Shown here: positions 56,053-64,000 of the stretch, one piece after another
Layout: each line of letters opens with the position of its first letter
How positions within the stretch are numbered: the first letter of the stretch is position 1
NCBI GenBank assembly: GCA_038207265.1
Contig: JBBQZZ010000001.1
Coordinates: 372,001 to 436,000 of the forward strand
Source of the DNA: JACMLD01 sp038207265
GTDB taxonomy: Bacteria; Bacteroidota; Bacteroidia; Chitinophagales; Chitinophagaceae
Reading direction: 5' to 3'
DNA length: 64,000 nucleotides
The notes under the pieces: model-generated
Database searches by the model: none
The model's input: the letters and a program-made list of their open reading frames with translations, nothing else
Told to the model about the DNA's origin: nothing
Made by a program: the position numbers and the translations under genes

Positions 56053-59000
56053 TTAAAATGAAATGATATAAGATCTCTTCTGCAATATTTTGGCAACCGC
56101 ATTGGCAACCAATACAGCATTGGCTGAACTTTGACCGGTTTCAATACGAATACAGGTTACCGTATAAGATAAGCTACCAGGCTTTGGTGCAAAGAAAACA
56201 TACCAACCATCAGATTGCTTCACACCATTCACGATTCTTTCCGGCGTTCCTGTCTTACCTCCTACCCGCAGGTTATGTATCTTTTGTTTACCCGGTCTGC
56301 TCGACTGATCAATCATAAATTGTTTCAACAACCACGCATATGCGGTATCCTTTGCAATAGGAACAGCCTCACCAATCGCCTGTGTTTGACCTGCCTCCTG
56401 CAGCACGTACCTGGATGGTTGCATCAAACCCTTATTCGCAATGGCACCCGCCATTCTTGCAACAGAAACCGGTGTAGCCGTTAGTACGCTCTGGCCCCAT
56501 GCCAGGCCTGAAAATAAACTTCGGTAACGTTTTGTCGTATGTGCATAACCGGGATTGTTGTACGCCTTCCTATCATTGTCCAAAACCAGTTGACGCCATG
56601 AAGCCAGGTCTTCAGATTGTTTCGTTCTGTCTGTTACCATTGAGTAGTTGTAACCACCCCGCTGATTCAACCGCATACCCGTTGATTGGTAAAGAGCCGC
56701 CATCTGGTCTTCTAGGTTGTTTTCATTGGCGAAACGAATAAAAAATATATTACTTGAATTAACAATGGCTTCATGCATGTCAACAAAAGACACTTTGGGG
56801 ATGAATGGTTCCTGTTCATTTTTATTGTCACGGAATATTTCATCCCTGAAAATATCATTGTATTTTACGTCGGCAGCAGCCATTCCCAGTTTATTTAACC
56901 CGGCCATCGCTGTTAGTATTTTGATGGTTGATCCTGGTGCTGTGGCATAGGTCATTCCCAGGTCACGGTCTGTAACGGGTATGTGTAATTGATTTCTTTC
57001 CCGGTCGGGCAATTCCATTAACTCCGGTGACTGAAGATCGGGCAATGGATTAAGCGCCGATGCGAGAATATCACCTGAGACAGCATCCATCACCACCACT
57101 GCAATCCGCTTGTTGTGAAACAAACCATTGTGTAATGAATCCTGCAGTTCCACCTGTAAAGCGGCATCAACACTCAGGTGCAGCGAACGGTCTTTATCCC
57201 GTACCTTCCTGATAGCAGGTTTACTACTGTCAATTCCTTCACTCAATCCATCTACCAGTGCCGTATAGTCGTAACGTGCAAGCTGTGTATTTGTATAGAA
57301 TGGTTTTGTAAAGCGATCGGGTTGGTATAAGCTGCGTACGGAATCCTCTATTGCCCGGCTGATACCAAAACCGCGCAATGCGGTCAGGTGACTGGCTTCG
57401 GCGAAATAGCCATTGCTTTGACCCCAGAATAATTTTGAATTGTAATCACCGGTCCAGAAAAACATCTGTTCGCCAAAAGGATAATAACGGTGTACTCTTT
57501 TCCTCAATAGTTCATTCAACTGTAAGCGGCCAAGACCCGCACGTTCCAGTGTATCAATACTATGTTCTAACATATTAGCTTCACTGGTTGCAAGTATCAA
57601 TCCGTTTCGATCATAAATATTACCTGCGGCCAGTAAACGCATCAATTTATCTATGCGTGGATTGTGACTGTATATCGGCAATCCGTTGCGCATAATTACC
57701 CGCGCCTGCTTCACCAGGTATTCTCTTCGATCAATTACCTGTACAAAAAATAATTTAACGCCCAGCGTCATAATACCAACCATAAAAAATAATATTCCCG
57801 TTGCCAGTACCGGATCATAATTTTTTCGAACGTATTCCTGCTGCACAACCTGGCCCTCCCTGGCTGATATACCCGCGACGATACCCATTGCCGTTAGATT
57901 AATAATCAGTGATATCTTACCATAGCTTAGAAAGGGAACGGCAACACCTGTTAAAGGAAGAAGCCCGATAGAACCACCCGCAATCAAAAACAATTGAACG
58001 CCCATGGCAATTGCAATGCCCGCGCACAAATAAAATGTAAAAGGTTGACCTGACCTGCGCGCATGCAAAAAAGTCCGGTGTATCAACATACCAAATAAAA
58101 GGAATACTGCTACCAGGCCCAGCCAGCCAAGTTCTTCGCCAATGCTGGGTAATATCATATCTGTGTGCGCAGCCGGCATGGTATTGGAAAAACCGCGACC
58201 AATACCTTGTCCTGATAAGCCTCCAGCGGATAATGTCCAGTAACTATGTGCCAGGTGATCACCACCAAATACATCATTGTTCCATTGGCTCAACCAGATC
58301 TCTTTTCTTTCGGCCAGTCTTATTCCAACGCCTGGCACCTGGTCGCCAAATGCAAATGCAGCAATCACCATCATAACAATAACGGGTGCATCAGCAATGG
58401 CAGCAAAAGCTCCATACCATTTTATACTACGCAAATTTCCCTGTAACAATAAAACAACAATAACCCCTGTGAATGCAATGGCTGTTGCCAGCCAACCTGG
58501 CAATTGCCATAACAGTAAGCAATAGACGATTGCTGTTATAATAGTAAACAATAGATTACCCCGTGCTATGCTGTAAAAGAAAAGAAAGGTAAAACATACC
58601 ACCATGGCCGGACCCATATCACCCATCATAAGATATAGCACAAGCAGCGTACCCACACCAGCAAATACCCCAAGGTTGATATACAGGCGCCAGCGTATAT
58701 CAGTTAGGTTACGGATTTGTTCTCCATTGGAAGCAAAAAAAGCCGCCAGGAAAAATAAAAGAAAATATTTCGTTATCTCTCCCGGTTGAAAACTGATTCC
58801 ACCCAACTGTATATTTACTTTAACGCCGCTACCTTCCGGCCCGGTGCCGATAAATACAGTCAGTAACGCCAATAGTATAGCCATCAGCAGCCAGGTCCAG
58901 CCTTTTAACTGGTAAATATTTCTTTTTTTAAAATTCACCATCCAGTCGAACCACCATTTCGTATATACGCTACCGGTATGAATGCTGCTGACAAGGATAA

Positions 59001-60072
59001 AACCGGTCAACCCCGCCACTACTCCCTGCAAAGATTGAAAAGCATACAATGTATCTGTCATTGGATCCTGAATACTGAGCAGCAGCAATATTGACACACC
59101 ACACAATAGCATCAACACGGGTAACAGGAAAATGTCAGGATGTTTTTTTCTGAAAGAAAGAATTAATTGAGCCAGGAAGAAAACAGCTATTAACCCAGCT
59201 GCAATTACCTGGAAGCTGGTTTTGAATGAAGCCGGGGTTCTTACCATCAACACCCCATCTTCTTTCATTTGTGCATACACGATAGGCCCTATCAGTCTTA
59301 TCCGGTGTGGCTTTGCGGTAAAAACAAAATTTGTCTTTCTATCCAGTTTACTGGTACCCCGTCTATTGCCAAATTCAAACCCGGGTTTCATAGGCAGTAC
59401 ACTATATCCAGAATCCCGTAGTAAACCTGTAAATGAAAATTCACCTTTATCATTTGTACGTGCATACGCAGTTAATCCGGTTACTGAATCCTGGTCCGTT
59501 GCCAGGTGTTGTCTTAATTGAACCAGTACACCGGGCATCGGTTGATCATTATACTGAACAATTCCCTGCATCTCCATATCGCCGTTATCTACTTTCAATG
59601 TATGGGGCTTTTTTTCGGGACGATTCAATTCCTGCACATACAAAGTTGAATCAAATCCAAGCCTTTCTCTCGATGCAATCAACCTGCCCTGGAAATCGTT
59701 GCCACCAATGGAAGATTTCCATGCAAGCGGAACGGCAAGTGCAAAGAAAGTTTTATTTAGCGCACCAAGATTATCAGGTTTATTGCCAGTTATAAGTTTT
59801 GCCGACAACGAATCAGTAAGTAAGTCAATGTCCCGTTTATCAGCAAAATAATTTCCGTCTGAAATAATTTTTTTCAGCAGTGATTTGTCAAGTCCAGCTT
59901 CCAGCCTGATTGCGCGGCGCTCATGCAACGCAGTATCTGCCTTGTTTAAATCGGGCTGCAGGGCATAAAATAATTTAAAAAATAAAAGCAATAATATCAA
60001 TGCTGCCGACAGCAACACAAACCAGCCTTCGGCTACTGATGTACTGCTAGTATTTACTTTTTTTATATTCAT
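56053..60072 (-). CDS. SEDS glycosyltransferase fused to class B penicillin-binding protein
   Basis: A 1339-residue inner-membrane protein that unites both enzymes of peptidoglycan synthesis. TM1 (17-37) is followed by a periplasmic segment with a carboxypeptidase-like beta domain (about 167-230: QGIVQYNDQPMPGVLVQL, DKGEFSFTGL). The RodA/FtsW-type polytopic part spans about 285-750 with MMGDMGPAM and the catalytic aspartate D638 in HTDMILPSIGEELG. A PBP pedestal (NIYDRNGLILATS) leads to the transpeptidase with S1048-TIK1051, S1106-S-N1108 and K1273-TGT. All catalytic residues are present, so both activities are likely. Separate genes (rodA, pbp) are the rule. The neighbouring kinase, phosphatase and FHA genes imply phospho-control of cell-wall growth. 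Confidence 0.93.
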   Translation of the reverse strand: MNIKKVNTSSTSVAEGWFVLLSAALILLLLFFKLFYALQPDLNKADTALHERRAIRLEAGLDKSLLKKIISDGNYFADKRDIDLLTDSLSAKLITGNKPDNLGALNKTFFALAVPLAWKSSIGGNDFQGRLIASRERLGFDSTLYVQELNRPEKKPHTLKVDNGDMEMQGIVQYNDQPMPGVLVQLRQHLATDQDSVTGLTAYARTNDKGEFSFTGLLRDSGYSVLPMKPGFEFGNRRGTSKLDRKTNFVFTAKPHRIRLIGPIVYAQMKEDGVLMVRTPASFKTSFQVIAAGLIAVFFLAQLILSFRKKHPDIFLLPVLMLLCGVSILLLLSIQDPMTDTLYAFQSLQGVVAGLTGFILVSSIHTGSVYTKWWFDWMVNFKKRNIYQLKGWTWLLMAILLALLTVFIGTGPEGSGVKVNIQLGGISFQPGEITKYFLLFFLAAFFASNGEQIRNLTDIRWRLYINLGVFAGVGTLLVLYLMMGDMGPAMVVCFTFLFFYSIARGNLLFTIITAIVYCLLLWQLPGWLATAIAFTGVIVVLLLQGNLRSIKWYGAFAAIADAPVIVMMVIAAFAFGDQVPGVGIRLAERKEIWLSQWNNDVFGGDHLAHSYWTLSAGGLSGQGIGRGFSNTMPAAHTDMILPSIGEELGWLGLVAVFLLFGMLIHRTFLHARRSGQPFTFYLCAGIAIAMGVQLFLIAGGSIGLLPLTGVAVPFLSYGKISLIINLTAMGIVAGISAREGQVVQQEYVRKNYDPVLATGILFFMVGIMTLGVKLFFVQVIDRREYLVKQARVIMRNGLPIYSHNPRIDKLMRLLAAGNIYDRNGLILATSEANMLEHSIDTLERAGLGRLQLNELLRKRVHRYYPFGEQMFFWTGDYNSKLFWGQSNGYFAEASHLTALRGFGISRAIEDSVRSLYQPDRFTKPFYTNTQLARYDYTALVDGLSEGIDSSKPAIRKVRDKDRSLHLSVDAALQVELQDSLHNGLFHNKRIAVVVMDAVSGDILASALNPLPDLQSPELMELPDRERNQLHIPVTDRDLGMTYATAPGSTIKILTAMAGLNKLGMAAADVKYNDIFRDEIFRDNKNEQEPFIPKVSFVDMHEAIVNSSNIFFIRFANENNLEDQMAALYQSTGMRLNQRGGYNYSMVTDRTKQSEDLASWRQLVLDNDRKAYNNPGYAHTTKRYRSLFSGLAWGQSVLTATPVSVARMAGAIANKGLMQPSRYVLQEAGQTQAIGEAVPIAKDTAYAWLLKQFMIDQSSRPGKQKIHNLRVGGKTGTPERIVNGVKQSDGWYVFFAPKPGSLSYTVTCIRIETGQSSANAVLVANAVAKILQKRSYIISF

Positions 60073-60076
60073 TTAA

Positions 60077-61849
60077 TTAGATTGGCTTGACAGAAGCTGA
60101 AGAACCTTTCACTACAAACTGGTCAAATGATATGGTTTGTTCGCCATCTACCCTTAAACCGAAATAACTGCCATACCCAACCGCAAATGGTAATATTTTT
60201 TCAAGCTTGTCATTGATAATGAACCGGAGAACATTACCACGTCTCTCAATGGAAAACGTATTCATTTCGGCGTCCTGACGCAGGTTTGGAGAAGCCGTCC
60301 AGTCGGTTGATGCGTTCCATGCATCTTTTACGGAAGTACCGATGGAATAATACCCATTTGAAGTAATATAGAAAACAAGGTAAGCGTCCTTTACTTCATC
60401 CCCGCAAAAAATAATACCATAAGGATCTCCGGCACCGTCTCCTTCGTGTACCGCTGTAGCTGCAATAGTAAAATCCTTTTCAGTATCCATTTTTAATTTT
60501 ATCGAGGATGAATAACTCAGGGAGTCCCTGAACCCCCGCATGGTATATTTGCCATCGAGCAATATGAATTCACTGTTTTCATCCCTGCCTGTTTCCCATA
60601 CACTATCCTGCTGATCAAAATCATTATAGTAAATCCCGTTTATTAATGCGATACCCGGATCAACTATTGATGAATGGGTATTGCCCGTATTTACTTCGGG
60701 TGTAAGCCTTGTATGCACAATATGAGAAGCCTCTGCTGGCAATGTATGCCGCGTTTCAACCAATGGCAAACTTGCAGTTACCGGATTGCCTGTTTCAAAT
60801 GATTTATTAGTGCGCCTGGCCATATTGGTCCATGAAAAAAGTATGGCGATGGCTATCAGCAACAATGCCAATGCAAAAGAAGGTCGGTGTTTTCTTTTCG
60901 AATGTGCTACTACCGCTGGTTGATATTGCAGGGTTCTCGACGACTGATCGGCCGGTGTAGCCTTAATGCCTTGCAAATCTTCCCAGACTGCCATTTTCAA
61001 TAAATGCCGGATACTAACAGGATCGGATAAACGAACAGAAGACTGTTTGCGCAATAAGTTTTCCAGTAACTGCAATAAACTCGGAGGTAATTGCTGATCG
61101 TGGGGACCATGTTGAAATCCCTGCCTGTGTGGAATCAGGGGAACAGGTATGGGCGCACTGATGACCCTGTTGATATGCATGAGCAGATCATCCTGCTCAT
61201 ATTCAAATGGCACGGCTCCTGTTAAACATTCGTATAGTACTACTCCCAAAGAATAATAATCAGTTGCCGCCGACAGGTTTTTAGATTGATTGAATTGCTC
61301 TGGTGATGCATAATCATAGGTAAGCATGGATGCACCGGTTACGGTAATGGCGTCCGACTGCTCTCTTAATCTTGCTATACCAAAATCGGTCAGTAAAAAT
61401 TGTAGTTCACCTGAATCCAATCTGCGGTACATGATGTTTTCCGGCTTAACATCACGATGTACGATGGCCTTGCCATGAATGGTATCCAATGCTTCCGTCA
61501 TCTGTTGCGCCAGTGTAACAACAGTACTTATGTCCAGCGAACCATAACTTTTCAAAAGACTTCTCAGATCACCGCCTTCTATCAGTTCCATAACAATGTA
61601 AGGCAGTTCCGCATCCAGGTGTACTTCCAGTATTTTTACAACATAATGATGCTCTATAGATTTCATGATTTCGGACTCGCGTTGAAAACGGCGGAGCGTA
61701 TCAGGTTCTGTATTAAATGCAAAATGTTTGATGGCCACCAGTGTTCCTGTTTGCAGGTTCTTTGCCTTCAGCACACGTGCATTTCCCCTTCCCAGTTCAC
61801 CGAGGATCTCATACCCCTTAAAATATTCTTTAAATATTGAAGTGGCCAT
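60077..61849 (-). CDS. Membrane Ser/Thr protein kinase with lectin-like outer domain
   Basis: A 590-residue Hanks-type kinase. The cytosolic kinase domain (about 10-285) has the glycine loop (GELGRGNARV), K41 in VAIK, HRD with D133 followed by KPEN, DFG at 155-157 and the SPE-type ASPEQF. A transmembrane helix lies at 324-341. The periplasmic part (about 405-585) looks like a concanavalin/LamG or DUF1080-type beta-sandwich (IYYNDFDQQDSVWET, FSIERRGNVLRFIINDKLEKI), which may bind glycan. PASTA repeats, usual in Gram-positive cell-wall kinases, are absent. It starts 3 nt after the PP2C phosphatase gene and ends 4 nt before the SEDS-PBP gene. Confidence 0.93.
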   Translation of the reverse strand: MATSIFKEYFKGYEILGELGRGNARVLKAKNLQTGTLVAIKHFAFNTEPDTLRRFQRESEIMKSIEHHYVVKILEVHLDAELPYIVMELIEGGDLRSLLKSYGSLDISTVVTLAQQMTEALDTIHGKAIVHRDVKPENIMYRRLDSGELQFLLTDFGIARLREQSDAITVTGASMLTYDYASPEQFNQSKNLSAATDYYSLGVVLYECLTGAVPFEYEQDDLLMHINRVISAPIPVPLIPHRQGFQHGPHDQQLPPSLLQLLENLLRKQSSVRLSDPVSIRHLLKMAVWEDLQGIKATPADQSSRTLQYQPAVVAHSKRKHRPSFALALLLIAIAILFSWTNMARRTNKSFETGNPVTASLPLVETRHTLPAEASHIVHTRLTPEVNTGNTHSSIVDPGIALINGIYYNDFDQQDSVWETGRDENSEFILLDGKYTMRGFRDSLSYSSSIKLKMDTEKDFTIAATAVHEGDGAGDPYGIIFCGDEVKDAYLVFYITSNGYYSIGTSVKDAWNASTDWTASPNLRQDAEMNTFSIERRGNVLRFIINDKLEKILPFAVGYGSYFGLRVDGEQTISFDQFVVKGSSASVKPI

Positions 61850-61852
61850 GAT

Positions 61853-63247
61853 TTATTGCTTCGTTGAATTAATGAAAAAGACTGCCTGCTGTTTCGGATC
61901 AGTTTTATACAAATAACGCAAAGGAATAGCCGTATTTTCAAAAACCAGGTTTTCAGCTTTTAACTTAACAGGTATTTTTATAAGGATGCCGGTATCAAAG
62001 CCCGTAATATGAATGTTCTTAATGGCAATGGTATCCCCGGGCTTTGCAGACTGCAGGTTGATGATCATGGCCGCAAACTGACCTGAATTTTTTTTCGGCA
62101 TTAACAATAATGTACGACCGGAACTATCAGAATACCGCCTGATATCAGCAAAATTTTTAGTAGCTGAAATCCGGAGGGTATCAACTATTTCAATAGCCAC
62201 TGGTCCTTCTATTGCGGCATGCACTTCGCGTGGAGGGATAACCGTTACACTAGTATCCGTTGTGATACTGTCTTTGAAAAAGACGGGCAACCCCGAAGCA
62301 GCAACATTTACCGGTTTTTTCGGAACCGCAAAATACCAGCCGGTTGCAGACAACAAAACCAACAGCAGACTTAACCAAACCAAGGTATTTTTTCCCTGTG
62401 ATGATTTTTTTCTTTTGTCTTCATTTTTGATGAGTGTTTGTTGAAAGACTTGCACGGGATCAATCGCCACTTTTATTTCCGGTAACGGAAGCGTTGCTGA
62501 TTCCAATTCGAATAATACAACAGTAATATTATCATGGCCACCTTTTTCATTTGCCAGTTCAACCAGTTTTTCAGCTTTTGTTTCCAGTGAAAATTTGCCA
62601 GCCAGCAAGTTTATGATGTTTTGCGAGTTGATCATATCCGTTAGTCCGTCGCTGCACAACAATAATTGATCACCTCCAATAAGTACTTCACGGCCATAAT
62701 CCATAAAATCTTCATCATCCAGCCAGTGTAATACAGAACCTACTTCGCGGAGAATCTGGTTGCGGTGTGGATGCTGCATGGCTTCTTCCTCCGAAAGATC
62801 GCCCGCATCTTCCCTGATGCCAACAAAAGAATGATCACTGGTTATTTTTTGCAATTTACCATCCCGGAATCGATACAGTCTTGTGTCGCCCACATGTGCA
62901 TAATATATGCATTGCGCCGCAGCATCAGCCACAACAGCAGTTAATACACAACACATTTCGCTGGTGAGCCGATCCTTTTTTCTTTCTTCAACAATGCTGT
63001 TGTTGGCGAAAATTAAAGCCTCTCTTAACATAGTAAGCGTATCGCCACTTGGTACCTGCATATATTGCCCGATACATTCTTTTGCAATCGATGCCGCCTT
63101 TTCGCCACCGGTATAGCCACCTACCCCATCAATCACTGTAAGCAGAATCTTGTCCGGTGACCATAATTGCCGGCTAATAAATGCATCCTGGTTCTCTTTG
63201 CGCCGGCGGCCAGGATGAGTCGTTCCGGCGAATTGAATGTTATCCAT
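61853..63247 (-). CDS. PP2C-type Ser/Thr phosphatase with transmembrane anchor
   Basis: A 464-residue protein. The PP2C domain (1-250) has the metal-binding aspartates: D21 in ENQDA, D40-G41 in VIDGVGGYTGGE, D200 in LCSDGLTDMI and D239 in GGHDNITVV. A transmembrane segment follows (about 288-307), then a periplasmic beta-rich tail (about 330-455) of unknown type. It would remove the phosphates placed by the kinase encoded 3 nt downstream, as PstP does in actinobacteria. A 27-codon membrane microprotein gene ends 1 nt before its start. Confidence 0.94.
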   Translation of the reverse strand: MDNIQFAGTTHPGRRRKENQDAFISRQLWSPDKILLTVIDGVGGYTGGEKAASIAKECIGQYMQVPSGDTLTMLREALIFANNSIVEERKKDRLTSEMCCVLTAVVADAAAQCIYYAHVGDTRLYRFRDGKLQKITSDHSFVGIREDAGDLSEEEAMQHPHRNQILREVGSVLHWLDDEDFMDYGREVLIGGDQLLLCSDGLTDMINSQNIINLLAGKFSLETKAEKLVELANEKGGHDNITVVLFELESATLPLPEIKVAIDPVQVFQQTLIKNEDKRKKSSQGKNTLVWLSLLLVLLSATGWYFAVPKKPVNVAASGLPVFFKDSITTDTSVTVIPPREVHAAIEGPVAIEIVDTLRISATKNFADIRRYSDSSGRTLLLMPKKNSGQFAAMIINLQSAKPGDTIAIKNIHITGFDTGILIKIPVKLKAENLVFENTAIPLRYLYKTDPKQQAVFFINSTKQ

Positions 63248-63248
63248 T

Positions 63249-63332
63249 CTATTGAGGCAGTTTTTTGAAATGTCTTACGAGTAAAAAGACGACAAATAAA
63301 AAAAATGCCCAGTTTGCAATGGTATCTGCCAT
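63249..63332 (-). CDS. 27-residue single-pass membrane microprotein
   Basis: A short frame from ATG at 63332 to TAG at 63249. It starts MADTIANW, continues with about 13 uninterrupted hydrophobic residues (AFFLFVVFLLV) and ends with the basic RHFKKLPQ. It fits exactly between the FHA gene stop (3 nt upstream) and the PP2C ATG (1 nt downstream), the same tight spacing seen elsewhere in this operon. N-terminus outside and the basic tail inside is the orientation predicted by the positive-inside rule. It might anchor or tune the complex. It is too short for database support here, so existence is inferred from position and composition. Confidence 0.55.
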   Translation of the reverse strand: MADTIANWAFFLFVVFLLVRHFKKLPQ

Positions 63333-63335
63333 GTC

Positions 63336-64000
63336 TTACAATTGTTGTTTGAATTCAAGTGTTACAATACCATTCAGCAATAACTGGCATTTCGGTTCCA
63401 GGTCAACCCACTCAGGATTTTCAGCATCGCTCCGGCTTATGATGATTTCATTGACCCTTGTCTCATTGGAACTAAAAGAAGCTATCTGGCACCTGCTGCT
63501 ACTTTCGTTATAACGGATACGGGCATGTGGATTTGAAACATAAGGAGAATCTATCAGCAGGTAGTTGCTGTATCCCTGGTTATCAGCCTCCTTTCGCGCA
63601 ATGACGATCTCTGTATCCTTCATTGAATAAGTACCACCCTTGTTTTTATCTCCCATAAAATAATCGATACTCGCAATTCCATTTTCCATATTCCGTGTTG
63701 CCTTTAATAAACCAACCGCACTAGCGGCAAGAGAAAACTCAGGATTGAACTTTATTGTAAAATTTCCATTTTCTGCAAAATGAATATGCCTTAATACATC
63801 AAGATTGATATCCATCTTATCAAATACATTGGTGACTTTCGATTTCATAGTAACTTTTGCTGTCTGCCTTCTTTCGCCAGCTGCCGCATCAGTGCGGAGA
63901 CCAGTTAACATGCCAATGACTTTAATATCGTACAAGCCAATTTTCTCGGCATTGAAATTACTGGCGGGGCCAAAACGAAATTGCCAGCGTGCAGATACAG
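63336..64000 (-). CDS. FHA-domain protein, 5' end outside window
   Basis: The frame stays open to the last base, so the start lies beyond the window; about 221 codons are visible. The visible N-terminal part (for example RFGPASNFNAEKIGLYDIKV) is an unrecognised beta-rich domain. The C-terminal about 100 residues form an FHA-type domain (TEIVIARKEA, then VSNPHARIRY and NETRVNEIIIS), where the usual SxxH loop is kept as SNPH. It is the first visible gene of the kinase/PBP operon. The operon probably continues upstream. Confidence 0.72.
   Translation of the reverse strand, partial: VSARWQFRFGPASNFNAEKIGLYDIKVIGMLTGLRTDAAAGERRQTAKVTMKSKVTNVFDKMDINLDVLRHIHFAENGNFTIKFNPEFSLAASAVGLLKATRNMENGIASIDYFMGDKNKGGTYSMKDTEIVIARKEADNQGYSNYLLIDSPYVSNPHARIRYNESSSRCQIASFSSNETRVNEIIISRSDAENPEWVDLEPKCQLLLNGIVTLEFKQQL

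Noticed and set aside
1..64000. rRNA, tRNA, CRISPR, insertion sequence or prophage
   Set aside because: I saw no repeat array, transposase, integrase or structural RNA signature on either strand.

Overview
The window reads as a chromosomal stretch of a member of the Bacteroidota, most likely a Chitinophagaceae-like soil or plant bacterium. This rests on a SusC/SusD pair, a second TonB receptor with three DUF4249 lipoproteins, a LytS/LytTR pair with TPR repeats, many short lipoproteins with CKK-type lipoboxes, AT-rich gene starts that mostly lack Shine-Dalgarno sequences, and moderate GC. I saw no rRNA, tRNA, CRISPR array, insertion sequence or phage gene. The placement is by gene content only.

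Layout. 1-2132: end of pfkA, then pyk and a clear terminator. 2156-5507: an AraC regulator convergent with a secreted GH127-type beta-L-arabinofuranosidase. 5708-15323 (minus): an outer-membrane operon with a conserved unknown protein, an STN-type TonB receptor, three tandem DUF4249 lipoproteins and a macroglobulin/plug-domain protein. 15543-17742 (minus): a small beta-barrel, a lipocalin-like lipoprotein and a YitT membrane protein. 17888-19857 (minus): two steps of hydroxyproline catabolism, divergent from susCD (20366-25080). 25313-26323: a Crp/Fnr-type regulator and a DUF4406 protein, followed by a decayed coding remnant. 26749-29588 (minus): a LytTR response regulator and its TPR histidine kinase. 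29934-43489 (plus): a 13.5-kb surface operon with a DUF4412 protein, a caspase/legumain-like peptidase lipoprotein, two lipoproteins, an outer-membrane beta-barrel, a 2147-residue giant exported protein and an FN3-like protein. 43560-52404: PIG-L-type deacetylase, exported phosphoesterase, a four-gene stress-like cluster (two DHFR-like reductases, DoxX, DUF4287), a GlxA-type regulator, a large catalase and a Bcr/CflA exporter. 52586-54970: an ABC permease without an ATPase.

The most striking part is 55162-64000 (minus), a tightly packed operon with 1-4 nt between genes. In transcription order it encodes an FHA protein (cut by the window end), a 27-residue membrane microprotein, a PP2C phosphatase, a membrane Ser/Thr kinase with a lectin-like outer domain, one polypeptide that fuses a SEDS (RodA/FtsW) glycosyltransferase to a class B penicillin-binding protein, and a second FHA protein. 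This parallels the actinobacterial fha-pstP-rodA-pbpA-pknA-pknB locus in content. It suggests a phosphorylation-controlled peptidoglycan synthase that has been rearranged and fused in a Bacteroidota genome.

The other candidate system is the peptidase/barrel/giant-protein operon, which looks like a self-contained surface-protein export or processing module.
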